From Branchiostoma lanceolatum (taxonomy: Eukaryota; Chordata; Leptocardii; Amphioxiformes; Branchiostomatidae), in contig NC_089729.1 of assembly GCF_035083965.1 (NCBI RefSeq), positions 1,771,001 to 1,835,000 of the forward strand: 64,000 nucleotides of DNA, in the 5' to 3' direction. A program made the position numbers and the translations under genes. The notes under the pieces are model-generated. The model ran no database searches, was not told the origin of the DNA, and saw only the letters and a list, made by a program, of their open reading frames with translations. Below are positions 46,416-57,113 of the stretch, in pieces. Every line of letters starts with the position of its first letter. Positions within the stretch are counted from its first letter, which is position 1.

Positions 46416-47070
46416 TTAGTCGGATCCGTTACGGATTCGTTGTTTTGTCCACCTGTATCCGTCAGTATTCACCATTTTCTTCAAAATACAGAAAAATCCC
46501 TGTACGCATCCGTCAGGATCTGTGGCATTTCCGTACAGTGTACGGCTCCGTATTCGTCGAAAATCCCTTACTTTCGGATTCTTCAGGAAATATTCCATAT
46601 ACCGGTGCGGAAATAGTCGGATACGTTACACGAATCCGTATGTATCCGTCAGTATCCGCCAAAAATACAGAAAAATTCCTGTTCATATCCGTTAGGATCG
46701 GTGGCATTTCCGTACAGTGTACGGCTCCGTATTCGTCGAAAATCCCTTACTTTCGGATTCTTCAGGAAATATTCCATATACCGGTGCGGAAATAGTCGGA
46801 TACGTTACACGAATCCGCATGTATCCGTCAGTATCCGCCAAAAATACAGAAAAATTCCTGTTCGTATCCGTCAGGATCGGTGGCATTTCCGTACAGTGTA
46901 CGGCTCCGTATTCGTCGAAAATCCCTTACTTTCGGATTCTTCAGGAAATATTCCATATACCGGTGCGGAAATAGTCGGATACCTTACACGAATCCGCATG
47001 TATCCGTCAGTATCCGTCAGTATCCGACAAAAATACAGAAAAATCCCGGTACGTATACGCCGGGAAACGA
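46416..47070. repeat. Right subterminal array, 179-bp unit, about 3.5 copies
   Basis: GTGGCATTTCCGTACAGTGT falls at 46522, 46701 and 46880, exactly 179 bp apart. Units contain many CGTATCCGTCAG words in both orientations and are nearly identical. Homogeneity suggests recent expansion. The frames in several registers are repeat shadows. Confidence 0.95.
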
Positions 47071-47090
47071 GGCCATTTCGTGCAGTGGTT

Positions 47091-47454
47091 AGATTCACTA
47101 CCTCGCTAATAACACACGACAGAGCCTGACGTAACGTTAGTTCCGCCAGGGGGTCGAACAGAACTGACGGCTCGCTCGATGGTCTAGACTTTTTGTTAAG
47201 CTATTAGATGATATTGAAAGCTGAAAATTTGTATCTTAATATAGTATAGGTAGTACCGGGATTGTCCTGCTCTGATGCTGTATTTGTCATGATACTGAAA
47301 ATAGAACGTGCTAGTATCATTAGCATTTATCATTGTATATCGTTAGCATTTCTCACAAAGAACACTATTTGAGAACATTTGCATGAATGTACGCTGACTT
47401 CATCATTCACTCCAAAGACTCGTGACGTGGACTCTTTCTGCTTACCAATGTTAA
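47091..47454. other. Spacer without recognised gene
   Basis: No feature recognised. Confidence 0.4.
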
Positions 47455-47735
47455 AATTTAAAATTAAAGTCCTTCCCGCACCGAAGGTGCATAAGGCGGC
47501 GCCCATCTCCGGTTCCACAGCCCTTGGGCCTCACAACTTTGTGCAAGTCACTACAGCAGGGGGCTAGTCCACTGGCAGTGGTGTGTGTTTAACTGCCATA
47601 CTCTTTCCCAAATGCTGAGTGCTAAGCAGAGAAAGCAGTATGTACCATTTTTAGAGTCTTTGGTCTTTGGTATGACCCGGCCGGGGTTCGAACTCACGAC
47701 CTACCGTATGCACTCGGCCAAGCTGCTTCCCAATG
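47455..47735 (-). mobile_element. Second tRNA-derived SINE family
   Basis: On the minus strand the head reads GCTTGGCCGAGTGCATACGG (A-box-like) and TCGTGAGTTCGAACCCCGGC (B-box). The body follows, with TTTGGGAAAGAGTATGG and GGAGATGGGCGCCGCC, and an A/T-rich tail at 47455. Body and head differ from the family at 11296, so this is a separate family. Confidence 0.8.
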
Positions 47736-48279
47736 AGAGGGGCACATTGCTGATGACCCTCCTTCTGGAAAGGATACAAATAATGACGGAAATTGGAAAA
47801 TGATTGCACGTATGTTGACTGTGTCCATTCTAGCGGCATATTTGTATGATCTAAGAGAGAACTGACTGTAGACTTGTTATATGAGGAGCCTAGTTGACGT
47901 GAACGCAATAATGCTGAAAATGACCCAATGATAAAAAAATTAGATCAAAATCGAGTGCATGTTGGCTTGATCATCGCTGTGCCGATTTTTATGCCTTGTG
48001 ACATGAGACAAGTTGACGTGTCTTTGACTAATAACAATACATGTCATACTTCGTCCTTTATTACTACTACTCTACTCTCCTTACTCTCAAGTGCGATGCC
48101 TTTGATACACACGTCACCTGAGGACACCGAGGATCATCGATAGACGTTTTGAAGGGTGGCAGATATTTGACAACTACCGGTGCTGAAGATCAGAAGAGCA
48201 CACAACAGCGGGCTCGTGTTATTAACGCCTCCTTAATAACGTAGTCATGTACTTCAATCGTTGTGATACGGTTGACTAC
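47736..48279. other. Spacer without recognised gene
   Basis: No exon recognised. Confidence 0.4.
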
Positions 48280-48432
48280 TCTCCAAGCATAGGTTCGATT
48301 CGGCTTGTTTTGACGTAATTTTAGGCGTTTTTGTCGGGCTTTCTATTTTGTTACTTTTGTTTTAATGTCGCTTGCCCGACAAAACGCCTAAAATACGTCA
48401 AAACAAGCCAAAGCCGAACCTCTGCTTGGAGA
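48280..48432. mobile_element. TCTCCAAGCAGAGG MITE with long fold-back
   Basis: Termini TCTCCAAGCATAGGTTCG and CGAACCTCTGCTTGGAGA, with GGCTTGTTTTGACGTA and TACGTCAAAACAAGCC plus TTTTAGGCGTTTTTGTCGGG and its inverse, make nearly the whole element one stem. Confidence 0.9.
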
Positions 48433-48594
48433 GAAGTGGTTGGCGGCGGTAGGGAAACATTAGACGCATTGGACACGCTATGATACTGAACGGGAGACAT
48501 ATCCACGTTGTAACAGGGATGCTTATCAACGTAAAACACTCAAACGAGGCAGCCAGACGTTGCGTAATGTAATAATCCGGCCGTGTAGACTCAT

Positions 48595-49000
48595 CCAATC
48601 AATCGATCAATCAATTAATCAAGCAATCACTTTTATACAACAATTGCATCGGGTACAATGTGTGGTAAGCTGTTGGGAGATGACCTTAATCTTAAGAATT
48701 ACAAGCTGGCACTTCGGTTTAATAATTATCAATTAATCAATCGTTTTTACACAGCTATTGTATCGGGTACAATGTATGGTGAGCTGTTGGGAACTGTCCT
48801 TAATCGTAAAAATCGCAAGTCGTGAAAATTGATACGGCTGTTTGATAATTATCTAAGGCGTGCTGATATGATCAATCAGTCAATCGCTTTTACACAGCAA
48901 TTGTATCAGCTATAATGTACGGTATGCTGTTGGGAACTGACTTTAATCATAAAACCTACAAGCTGGCAACGCTGTTTCAAAAACTCAAACTCAGCTGTTT
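48595..49000. repeat. Three tandem copies of a LINE-tail-like unit
   Basis: Units near 48600, 48730 and 48870 share AATCAATC words, CACAGCAATTGTATCGGGTA, a GGTGAGCTGTTGGGAACTG block and TTTGATAATTAT. On the minus strand each has a TTGTGTAAAA tail form. Confidence 0.75.
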
Positions 49001-49556
49001 CAACGCTGTCTCAAAAACTCTGTCTCTGCCTACTACTCGCACCACTAGGTTAAGTAACAGCCCAGTTCCATCACTTCTAAGGATACTTAATGAAACAAAA
49101 GGACACTGCTGCCTAAGCAGTCTTATGTTATAATTAATGGATTTAGTGTTGTACATACGAAATAGTATTTTAAACTGACAATGTTGTCAAAGTCGATTTT
49201 GTGACAATAAGTACATGAGTGCAATAGTGCAATAGTTTTGTGATTAAATGTGATTCGTACGATGTATGTCACAATAGACGCAATTCAGTCTAGAAATGTA
49301 GTACTGCAAGTTCTGTTGATTAATAAAACCATTTTGATTGATTGATTGACTGTTTGACTGTTTCACAGTCCTAAACGACGTGCTGCTCTATGTAACAAGG
49401 ATTCAGCACAGTTATTACAATAGAGGGCTGCAGGGCGATATCAGACTGGTTCTGTCTACGTCTGGTTTGACCGCGAAATGAACTCGTGAAGGGAGGCAGA
49501 CGTTACAAATCAACGCCAGTACAAGTTCTATAATACTAAGCCCTCGGACCGAAACG
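49001..49556. other. Spacer with possible LINE tail
   Basis: At 49315-49355 AATAAAACCATTTTGATTGA continues into a TTGA microsatellite, the form of a + strand LINE 3' end. At 49557 there is a lone CGTCTGCTTGGAAA MITE end. Confidence 0.45.
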
Positions 49557-49590
49557 TCTGCTTGGAAAATAGACATGCACAGTGAGAAGG

Positions 49591-50106
49591 TTAACAGCAC
49601 ACTGAAGTAGCCGTTTAGCACCCGATTCCCTATTGGTTACAGAGTAAGGTAGCAGGGAGAAGGTTAACAGCACACTGAAGTAGCCGTTTGGCACCCGATT
49701 CCCTATTGGTTACAGAGTTAGGCAGCAGGGAGAAGGTTAACAGCACACTGAAGTGGCCGTTTGGCACCCAATCCCCTATTGGTTACAGAGTTAGGCAGCA
49801 GGAAGAAGGTTAACAGCACACTGAAGTAGCCGTTTGGCACCCAATCCCCTATTGGTTACAGAGTTAGGCAGCAGGGAGAAGGTTAACAGCACACTGAAGT
49901 AGCCGTTTGGCACCCAATCCCCTATTGGTTACAGAGTTAGGCAGCAGGGAGAAGGTTAACAGCACACTGAAGTAGCCGTTTGGCACCCAATCCCCTATTG
50001 GTTACAGAGTTAGGCAGCAGGGAGAAGGTTAACAGCACACTGAAGTAGCCGTTTGGCACCCAATCCCCTATTGGTTACAGAGTTAGGCAGCAGGGAGAAG
50101 GTTAAC
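49591..50106. repeat. 73-bp satellite, seven full copies
   Basis: TTAACAGCACACTGAAGTAG starts at 49591 and every 73 bp to 50029, with a final TTAAC at 50102. Copies are over 95 percent alike by eye, including a CCCCTATTGGTTACAGAG block with an inverted CCAAT box. Confidence 0.98.
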
Positions 50107-50290
50107 GAGAGCCCCTCCTACAATCCGCCAGACGCCGCGTGACGAGTCAATCCGCGCGTGTCGGGTTTATTGGGAGGGAGATGAGTCGTGGTTCCGGTTC
50201 TTAATCCTGACGGATGGTTGGAACGGCGAGAAAAAGGCGGGAGAGAGGGAGAGAAATGGCCGCGTCGTGCGCGAGTACGTCATTATTTAT

Positions 50291-50709
50291 GCCTCCATTC
50301 CACTCGACAGCGATCGGACTTGTGTAACCATTGATTTCACAATTGGAATATCATACAAAATGTAAAAGTACTGTAAAGGCAGAAATGTTCGCGAAGGTTT
50401 TATATTCGCGGTTTTCGCGGCGACCGTTACACCACGAAGTTAAAGCCACCACAAACATTTTTGTCCAATACTGTAGCAGCGTGTGACTTTAGCGCTGCCG
50501 CAAACTTAAAACCACTGCAAACGTCCCATTTTCGCCTTAGCGCGAAATAAAAACCACGCGAACTTAAATGCATTTACAGTATGACTGAAAAGACAACACA
50601 ACACGCAAAGCGTAAAACGTTTCATTTTTTATACATGAAATTTAGCACTATGTTCAATCCTAGGTCCCTGGGAGCGCGCGGCGAGAGCGCCGTCCTAGTG
50701 GAATGGGCG
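50291..50709. mobile_element. MITE of the 40951 family split by a CTGTAAA MITE
   Basis: The left end GCCTCCATTCCACTCGACAG and the right end GCGCCGTCCTAGTGGAATGG are inverted. The interior TACAAAATGTAAAAGTA and TGACTGAAAAGACAACA are the two halves of the core seen whole in inverted form at 41075-41100. The inner element occupies 50371-50579. Confidence 0.85.
50371..50579. mobile_element. 209-bp CTGTAAA MITE with TA duplication
   Basis: It runs from CTGTAAAGGCAGAAATG to GCATTTACAG, flanked by TA at 50369-50370 and 50580-50581. The host sequence AAAAGTATGAC, seen uninterrupted in related elements, shows TA as the target. The TA target suggests Tc1/mariner or a similar group. Confidence 0.88.
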
Positions 50710-51584
50710 TCAGTGCACGGTACGTCAGCTGTCAGAGTAGACGTGTGGGGCGGTGACAGACATGCAGGGCTCATTCGGGGACGTGTGCGGCCTCTGTATC
50801 TGTATCTATATAGTCGGTACAACTGCCATCAGGTGTAACACACCAGCTTCGCAGCCACGCGGCGCGGAAGCAGCTGGTTACATTACATCGAACGGTCTGT
50901 TACACCTCGTCTAGCGTCTGTAGCGCACTCGCAGTCGGCGTGCTCGTACTGCCGTTTTGTAGGTGATTGCGTGTTGTTGTCTGACTGCCGCCGTGAGCTG
51001 ATATGATTGCTCAACATTATCTCCATGGCGTAGCAAGACTGGCATGCAAGGGCCTAGAGTGACTGCAAATTTTATTTCTGTATTTCTAATGACCATGATG
51101 CGGCTGCATTCGCTTCCAGTGCGGTCATGAGACAGTGGACAACCGGAACCGTACATCTTGTCAATTGCCAAGAAGCGTGATGATTTTTAAACCAACGTGC
51201 TCAAAGTGTGGCTCTTGAGAATCTCCTCGGACGGTGTCACCCTTACTAGTGGCGTACAAATTGGAACACAGAGCGCCGATGGATTCCAACCCTAACCATG
51301 TGGTCCAGAAGAAGGATTGTCACTCTGCAAGCTGACAACAGATCATATTCCAACAAAACGCAAGGGAGTAAAAGATTATCGTTCAGACGATATTTCTATT
51401 CACGTTGACGTATTTGCTATACTTCATGTAGTGCGGGCTCAACCCAAAGCCTGGATGTACGACTCTAAACGCGGAGTGCATGTGGAGGGACAAAGCTTTC
51501 AGAGTTCGACGGCCGCCGCGAAACAGTCGGGAGTTCTAGACTCAGTCGGAGTACAAGGCAAGTGATAGCATATAGAGTGCAGGT
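50710..51584. other. Upstream region of FR-B
   Basis: An inverted copy of the 60-bp GCTGGTGTGTTAC repeat lies at about 50790-50850. The 82-codon frame at 51317-51565 ends 20 bp before the FR-B start and shows no domain. The region probably includes the promoter and 5' UTR, but no core element could be assigned. Confidence 0.4.
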
Positions 51585-52088
51585 ATGACGGGACCGCTGT
51601 ACGATTGTACAGAATCTAAAACGACATACATGCTAACGGTGTGGAGGTTCGCGTTTACAGTTGGAATTGCGTGTACGGTGTTTGGTTTGGTCTGCATAAA
51701 CGCTACCGACGGGGTAGAGATCCGGGAACTGACCGACAAGGAATTTTTTACGGTCCACGAAAAATCAAATCGCAGAGAAAACACCGCACAGGAGTTTGTC
51801 GCAACTTCCAGGAAATCGGACGGCCAGATAGAAACAATTAAGGAAAATTCTGAAGACAGGACGATGCACGAAAGTTCTCTGTTTAAGGACGAACCGATAC
51901 AGAGGTGTAAGAGAAGCACTGATGATAGCGGGGCTAAAGGACTGGACACAGCTGTCGATGACAACAAGAAGGATGTAATGTCGACACCGGCACGTTCACT
52001 AGTCACCAGTGAGGCTACACCTAAGGAAAGCCTCACGGAGGAAGCGCATTACTGTCCGTTCTTCAATAACAGAGCGCCTTCCGCACAG
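51585..52088 (+). CDS. FR-B exon 1, signal peptide and charged linker
   Basis: 168 codons ending CACAG|GTAAGG in phase 0. It includes the first domain cysteine (HYCPFFNNRAP). Linker composition is rich in Glu, Asp, Lys, Ser and Thr with no predicted fold by eye. Confidence 0.85.
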
Positions 52089-55000
52089 GTAAGGCTTTGG
52101 TTCGTAGTACAACCTTTTCTAACGTAACATCGGCATGTTAGACCTTACGTTTGACTATCTTCTTTACAAAAACTCCTTTTGTATTAGTTAAGTGTTGCGC
52201 TACCGTCTGTTGCGTTTAAAGAGAGGGGAAATATAGAAGATGTTAAATGGAAAGGTTTAGTGTTAGAGATTTTAAGTTCAAATTGATTATTATCATCATT
52301 TGTATGCCTGTATGTTTTCACTCTGTGCAATATGTATATCTTTTGCTACGACTAGACGCATGGCCGAAGGGTACCAAAATAAACGTGTAAATGGACGCTA
52401 CGGTCCTTCGGATCTCAGTTTTTGTGACACGTTACCACAGACCTTAACTACACCACAGACCTTAACTTTTGGAATCACGCACCCCCTTCTTTATCCGGAC
52501 CTGCGAAACTGCATGTAGGTGTAGTGCCAGGCGAGGGACAAAGGCGTCGGGTTTCTTTACCTGCGATTATTTGAGCATGCAGGACGTTCAAGGTCTTAAT
52601 CTTACCCTCCCCCTTCCTCAGCCAAACCTGCGGAACTGCAGCTGGGAACGTAACCTGACCATTTAACGTCCGATTTATTCAAAACGTAAATAGGTCATGT
52701 TACGTTACCAGGCCCGCAGCAAAAGTTAGAGGTTTGGTATTAGTGATTATGTACGACTTTCATGTTGTTGTTGTTTTCTTCACCGAAGCCGAACCTGCGG
52801 AACTGCAGCTGGTACCAGCCCCGGAGCTGCTGCCTCCAGCGGGAGATCGACATCATCTTCCGCGCCACCTACCCGCTCTCGGCCGCCTCGGACGAGTGTC
52901 GCAAGCAGCTCAGCTTCCTCTACTGCTACGTGTGCGACCCAGCACAGGTACGGGTTCTCTCGTCTAGCACTGTCTTCTCTCCTTCTGTACATACTGCTTC
53001 TGTAATCTAGTACTTTCTTTTCACCTTTTGCACATCTACTCTTGTCTCTTCTGTCCTTTTACGTGTGCGACCCCACACAGGTACTGGTTCTGTTATCTAA
53101 TAATGTCCCCTTTCCTTCTGTACATACAGCTTCTGTCATCTAGGACTCTCTTCTATTCTTCTGTACTTTACAGCTTCTGTCATCTATCCTAACTCCTCTC
53201 TTCTCCTGTACTTTTACTACCCCACACAGATACTGGTACTGGTTATGTTATCTAATAATGTCCCCTTTCCTTCTGTACATACTGGTTCTGTCATCTAGTA
53301 CTCTCTTTTCTCCTTCTGTACTTTTTTCGTGTGTAATCTCACATAGGTACTGGTTCTGTCATCTACTGATACATTGTATCCTCTTTCCTCCATCTGTACA
53401 TACTGTTCGTATAATTACGTACTCTCTTCTCTTCTTCTGTACTTAACATCGTCCGTCTGGTGCTCTCTTATCATTTCCACATTCATTTATTCATTCATTC
53501 CAGATTCTGTTATCTTGTTCTCTCTTCTCCTCTTCTGTACGTTTCCTTGGGCGAACCGGATTCGGCTCAGCTCATGTCATCGAGTACCCTATTTTTTCCG
53601 TCTTTCAATCCTTCATTTGCTGTAATACCCTTAGTAGATATTGTTAGTTCCGCTAAGCGCTAGTATGGTTTATAACTGGAACTTCCCTTTTTAATTTTCC
53701 TTTTTCTTCCTCTTATCAGGTTCACATGGTCACACCTGTCATCTCTTTCTTTTTTTGCATCAGAAACATTCAACAGGATTCGTTACTCGTAACAAAGGTT
53801 TATCAAACGTAGATGGATGTTTCAATGCATATCACAGTCATAAATCGTGCCCATATCTTCATCTTGATTTATTTCCAGCCTGTATCTATATATGAACGTC
53901 TTCGCCATCTTTCAATTTCACCGTGTGACGCTCTAGATCTGTCTCTCCACTCCGAGTAGTTTCGCCTCCGGCGTTTCCGCTCTCTTTATATTCCGTGTGC
54001 TGCACATCGCTCAGTGCCTATCAGCCACTTTTCAACCATACATGTTCCCATGCAATGTCGAGTACTTGATCAGATAGTTCATATTCATATGTCATTCATA
54101 CAGAACATGACATGCAAGATCCCTGCCAGCATCGTACAAAACTATTCTATATATAGCCAGACACGTGTTCTGGTTTGTATCGCTTTACCATGCTTTCAAA
54201 AGTTTGCCATCTATCATCTGGGTTTTTAACATTTGACAGTTTCGTGATGATCACTCACAATATACGACACATGCTCTGTAATTTGTTTAAAAGCATCATC
54301 TATGTCGACAGTAAGGTCCTGGTTACATTCGTCCTACAGCAAATCTACGACAATAAATTTGGGGCATTCTAGGGACAGCCGTGGCTGCATGTGTCGTACA
54401 ATTGTCGGTCTTCTGACGGAAATTGTCGCGTGCATGTTGATGGTCTGTTCTGTCATAGGTTCCAAATCTTACGACAAAAAAAGAAGTTGTACGACGATTG
54501 TGACCAATGTATCATATGTTTGAATTGTTGAACCGATTTCCCTCAAACCTAATCTCCAAGCAGAATGTAGAAACGCAAAAGCGTAACGTTTCTAAAACTC
54601 CCAGTGAGGTTCGAGGAGCGGTCCACTGATACTGTTTTGGCCACTTTATACGCACAGTCTTGGCCCACTGATACTGTATTAGCCGACATAACGACTCTAC
54701 TAGCGGAAGAATTGAGCTCGGAGATTATTTCAAACCTACGACGACCAGTTCTCTATACTGTTATAGCGACGTAATGAAAATTGTACGAGTATGACTTCAG
54801 CTGAAGCATCTGAAGACGACGTCTGATGAGCGTTATTACGTTTTCTTTAATTGAAACATCAAAAATAACACATAGTGATGCCGCACTCAAGCAACACAAG
54901 CGTATTTATCAAGCGTTTACGTTTTCCTGTATTGAAAAATAAGAAAAACAACACATAGTGATGCCGCACTAAAGCAAAACACGCTTACTTAATCGTATTC

Positions 55001-56869
55001 GTTATAACGCTCCTGTCAAAGTTTCACCCATCTGTCCCCTTTTTTCATCACGATCCGCTTTCATCTTCCTGTTACGCCCTCGGCATTTCTTCCCGACATA
55101 TCACCGCTAACCTGCGCGACCTCGGCTCTCCGCCTGGGTGGCCCGAGGGCACGCATGGTTCCATTCATGTTGTTCATGAAAGCACCGAGACAGGCCGCGA
55201 TACGGCGTGAGTTAAGTAGACAATGGCGGCTTGTGGAACATAGTGGAAACATGTTGAACTTGTGATATACGAGTCCTAACAGCTGTCATAAATTTTCAAA
55301 CAGGCCACAACGACAATGTCGGACAAGAACATGACACGGCACCATTTTCACGATGTTAGCTAACTTTTTACCATCACTAGTATGCAAATTTCTGAAAAAC
55401 ACCATTGATTTCTACCCAAGCTCTAGCCTATAGAAATTCGACTTTTCTAAAAATATATAATTACTATAGGTGACGTCATCATGGCGTCATAACATTTTGC
55501 ATAGATTACCGTCTTGCAATAAGAAACTTTCTCACAAAAATTCAAAGTCCATAGTTAACTGCAAAATGTATTTTTGAAGCCTTAACTGTTGGCAGAGCAT
55601 GGTATATAGAATGGGTGGACTGAAAATACTGCAACAAGACGAAATGAAAGAGTATTTACATGAAAAGATGACCTATTTCCCTTCAGAAGTGTTGGGAGTG
55701 CGCTTGGGCGACACATTGTTCATAAAAGCTATAACTATGATTGCACTGTAACGGATACTGGACATAACTGACGGTGCGGTAACATAGGATTTGTGCCGAA
55801 GTCAGAACGTTACGAATAGTTATGAACAACCATGCCAAGCAGGTACAAAGAAATCTCACGCATCCTCTTTGTTCTATCAGGAACACAATGCCACCATATT
55901 CGTTGAAACAAACACGGTTATGAAAATTTGCAAGGTGACCTTCAACTACTTTTTCCCGCCCGCTGCCTGCAGACGATAAGCGGCACATATACGTCATCGC
56001 TCTATGAGGCACTCTGCTGAGGCAAGCAGGTTTGGCGCACGATAAAACACCGGACCAGTCTGGCGCCCTACTAACTCCGCTACGGGTCCGATAAAAGCAG
56101 CCTCAACACTACGGCCATTTCTCTTCCAAAAAAGTGTCTGATTATTGCACATTCCATGTTTCTAGTGGGCTTAAGGTGTTTAGATCTATGTCTGGTCTGG
56201 AAAGGCAGTTTTGGCATTAGATATAAGGTACGGAATGTTGGCTGAATTCACAGTTAACATTTCAAACGTGTTTAAATTATTTAAGATAGATGTATAACGT
56301 AAATCAGCTAACTCTCTTACAAATACTTTTTTTCTACAGCTTCATGTATGTATCTGTTCAGTCAGTAGCGCCGACTAGCGGATGTAGTTGGTGTTACATG
56401 ACTCGGCTTATAGATTATGCTTTTCATTTGCAAACTACTTAGTAATGCCCGAAAGCTAACCGCAAGGGAACGCACGGATAAGATAATGTAGAAAAAAAAG
56501 TATAAAATGTCTAGTATATAGATCTATCTGATGATGCTATGTACATTAATACTTGATGATTATTTTCAATGTTATCGTTTTCAGAATACGTTTTACAGCT
56601 ACGAGACTCTGACGGTGTGCGAGACGTTTTGCGACAGGATCTTCGCGGCATGCGGGTCCGCCTTGTGGAAGGGCTCGTCCATGAAGTCCGTGTACTCCTC
56701 CGGGAGGGATTTCTGTTTGAGAAGGAGCTTCCGGGTGGGGAGCGTGTCAAAAGGAAGATGTTTTCACCACGAAGAGGAGGTGGTCGTTTCCGGTATTGGA
56801 CAAAGGACTCGACCTTCAACAAGCGTTATCATATTAGCACTTGGCTTGAAACTCGGTAGAATTCGGTAG
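51585..56869 (+). CDS. FR-B: folate-receptor-like cysteine-rich protein with long linker (3 exons)
   Basis: Exons are 51585-52088, 52789-52947 and 56585-56869, totalling 948 nt and 315 residues. All introns are phase 0 and GT-AG. Residues 16-45 hold a signal peptide (MLTVWRFAFTVGIACTVFGL), so Met1 or Met16 may be the start. About 110 charged, Ser/Thr-rich residues follow with a basic RCKRS site that could be cut by a furin-type protease. From Cys157 the cysteine-rich domain runs CPFFNNRAP, CSWYQPRSCC, FLYCYVCDP, TVCETFCDR, YSSGRDFCLRRSFRVG and a last Cys in GRCFHH, matching FR-A throughout. The tail STSVIILALGLKLG is weakly hydrophobic. Ligand and function are unknown. Confidence 0.85.
52490..52660. 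repeat. Two decoy copies of the FR-B exon 2 acceptor edge in intron 1
   Basis: CCAAACCTGCGGAACTGCAG at 52622 and a diverged CCGGACCTGCGAAACTGCAT at 52495 copy the start of exon 2 (52789). The 52622 copy sits behind CTCCCCCTTCCTCAG, a stronger-looking acceptor than the real TTCACCGAAG. Its frame hits a stop after 14 codons, so use of it would truncate the protein. Confidence 0.9.
52789..52947 (+). CDS. FR-B exon 2, first half of cysteine-rich domain
   Basis: 53 codons, phase 0 at both ends. It encodes PNLRNCSWYQPRSCC and QLSFLYCYVCDPAQ. The acceptor is CACCGAAG (an unusual A before AG) and the donor CACAG|GTACGG. The frame and the FR-A match decide the start. Confidence 0.9.
52927..53560. repeat. 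Tandem array copying the FR-B exon 2 donor edge, unit about 130 bp
   Basis: ACGTGTGCGACCCCACACAG followed by GTACTGG at 53061-53087 copies the exon end at 52928-52947. Diverged copies (CCCCACACAGATACTGG near 53220; ATCTCACATAGGTACTGG near 53336) continue the series. TCTGTCATCTAGTACTCTCT and CCTTCTGTACATACT lie between them. At least one copy keeps a good donor. Confidence 0.88.
53561..56584. other. FR-B intron 2, 3' part
   Basis: A CTCCAAGCAG MITE end lies near 54561. A direct repeat with CACATAGTGATGCCGCACT occurs at about 54874 and 54954. The 109-codon minus frame at 55683-56012 has no domain. No further exon was recognised. Confidence 0.5.
56585..56869 (+). CDS. FR-B exon 3, second half of cysteine-rich domain and tail
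   Basis: The acceptor is ATCGTTTTCAG|A. It encodes TFYSYETLTVCETFCDRIFA, a GSALWKG segment, SSGRDFCLRRSFRVG and the last domain Cys, then a tail ending at TAG. FR-A has an intron inside the segment that is continuous here. Confidence 0.88.
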   Translation, partial: NTFYSYETLTVCETFCDRIFAACGSALWKGSSMKSVYSSGRDFCLRRSFRVGSVSKGRCFHHEEEVVVSGIGQRTRPSTSVIILALGLKLGRIR

Positions 56870-57113
56870 AATTCATTCCGGGGCAGGATTCTAAGTGTGC
56901 AACACAAGAAACCTTACCAAGGACATTATGTATAAAATGTCCTTGGCCGTACCGACAGTTTCAACTGTACAGTCTGCGAAGGAGTGAACAGTCAATGTTA
57001 TGAGGACAATTTATGCAGATAGGACACGTGAATCAGTGAGCAGTAGATCAAATGTTCCAGTTAGCTTATGGCGTCCTCCGTCATGCAAATTGCTACTTTT
57101 ACTCCCCTTGTTA
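56870..57113. other. FR-B 3' flank
   Basis: A short inverted pair CCAAGGACATT / AATGTCCTTGG lies at about 56917-56946. It could form a small stem in the 3' UTR. No gene was recognised. Confidence 0.5.

Larger units (their letters stand above)
43587..47087. mobile_element. 3.5-kb CACTA-like DNA transposon
   Basis: Perfect 17-bp inverted termini CACTGCACGAAATGGCC (43587-43603) and its inverse (47071-47087) are flanked by GTT on both sides (43584-43586 and 47088-47090). Long subterminal arrays rich in GGATCCG, GGATACG and their inverses fill 43604-44640 and 46416-47070. A CACTG start, 3-bp duplication and subterminal repeats are the marks of the CACTA/EnSpm (CMC) group. The centre holds a possible spliced gene (45435-46262) but no recognisable transposase, so the element is probably non-autonomous. 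Confidence 0.8.

Noticed and set aside
46313-47129. Overlapping 140-160 codon frames on + and - strands
   Set aside because: They recur every 179 bp with the subterminal repeat, in several frames, with no start or domain of their own.
49591-50106. CRISPR-like array with regular 73-bp spacing
   Set aside because: The whole unit is repeated with no unique spacers, and the genome is eukaryotic. It is a satellite.
51542-52036. 164-codon minus-strand Ser-rich frame
   Set aside because: Antisense shadow of FR-B exon 1.
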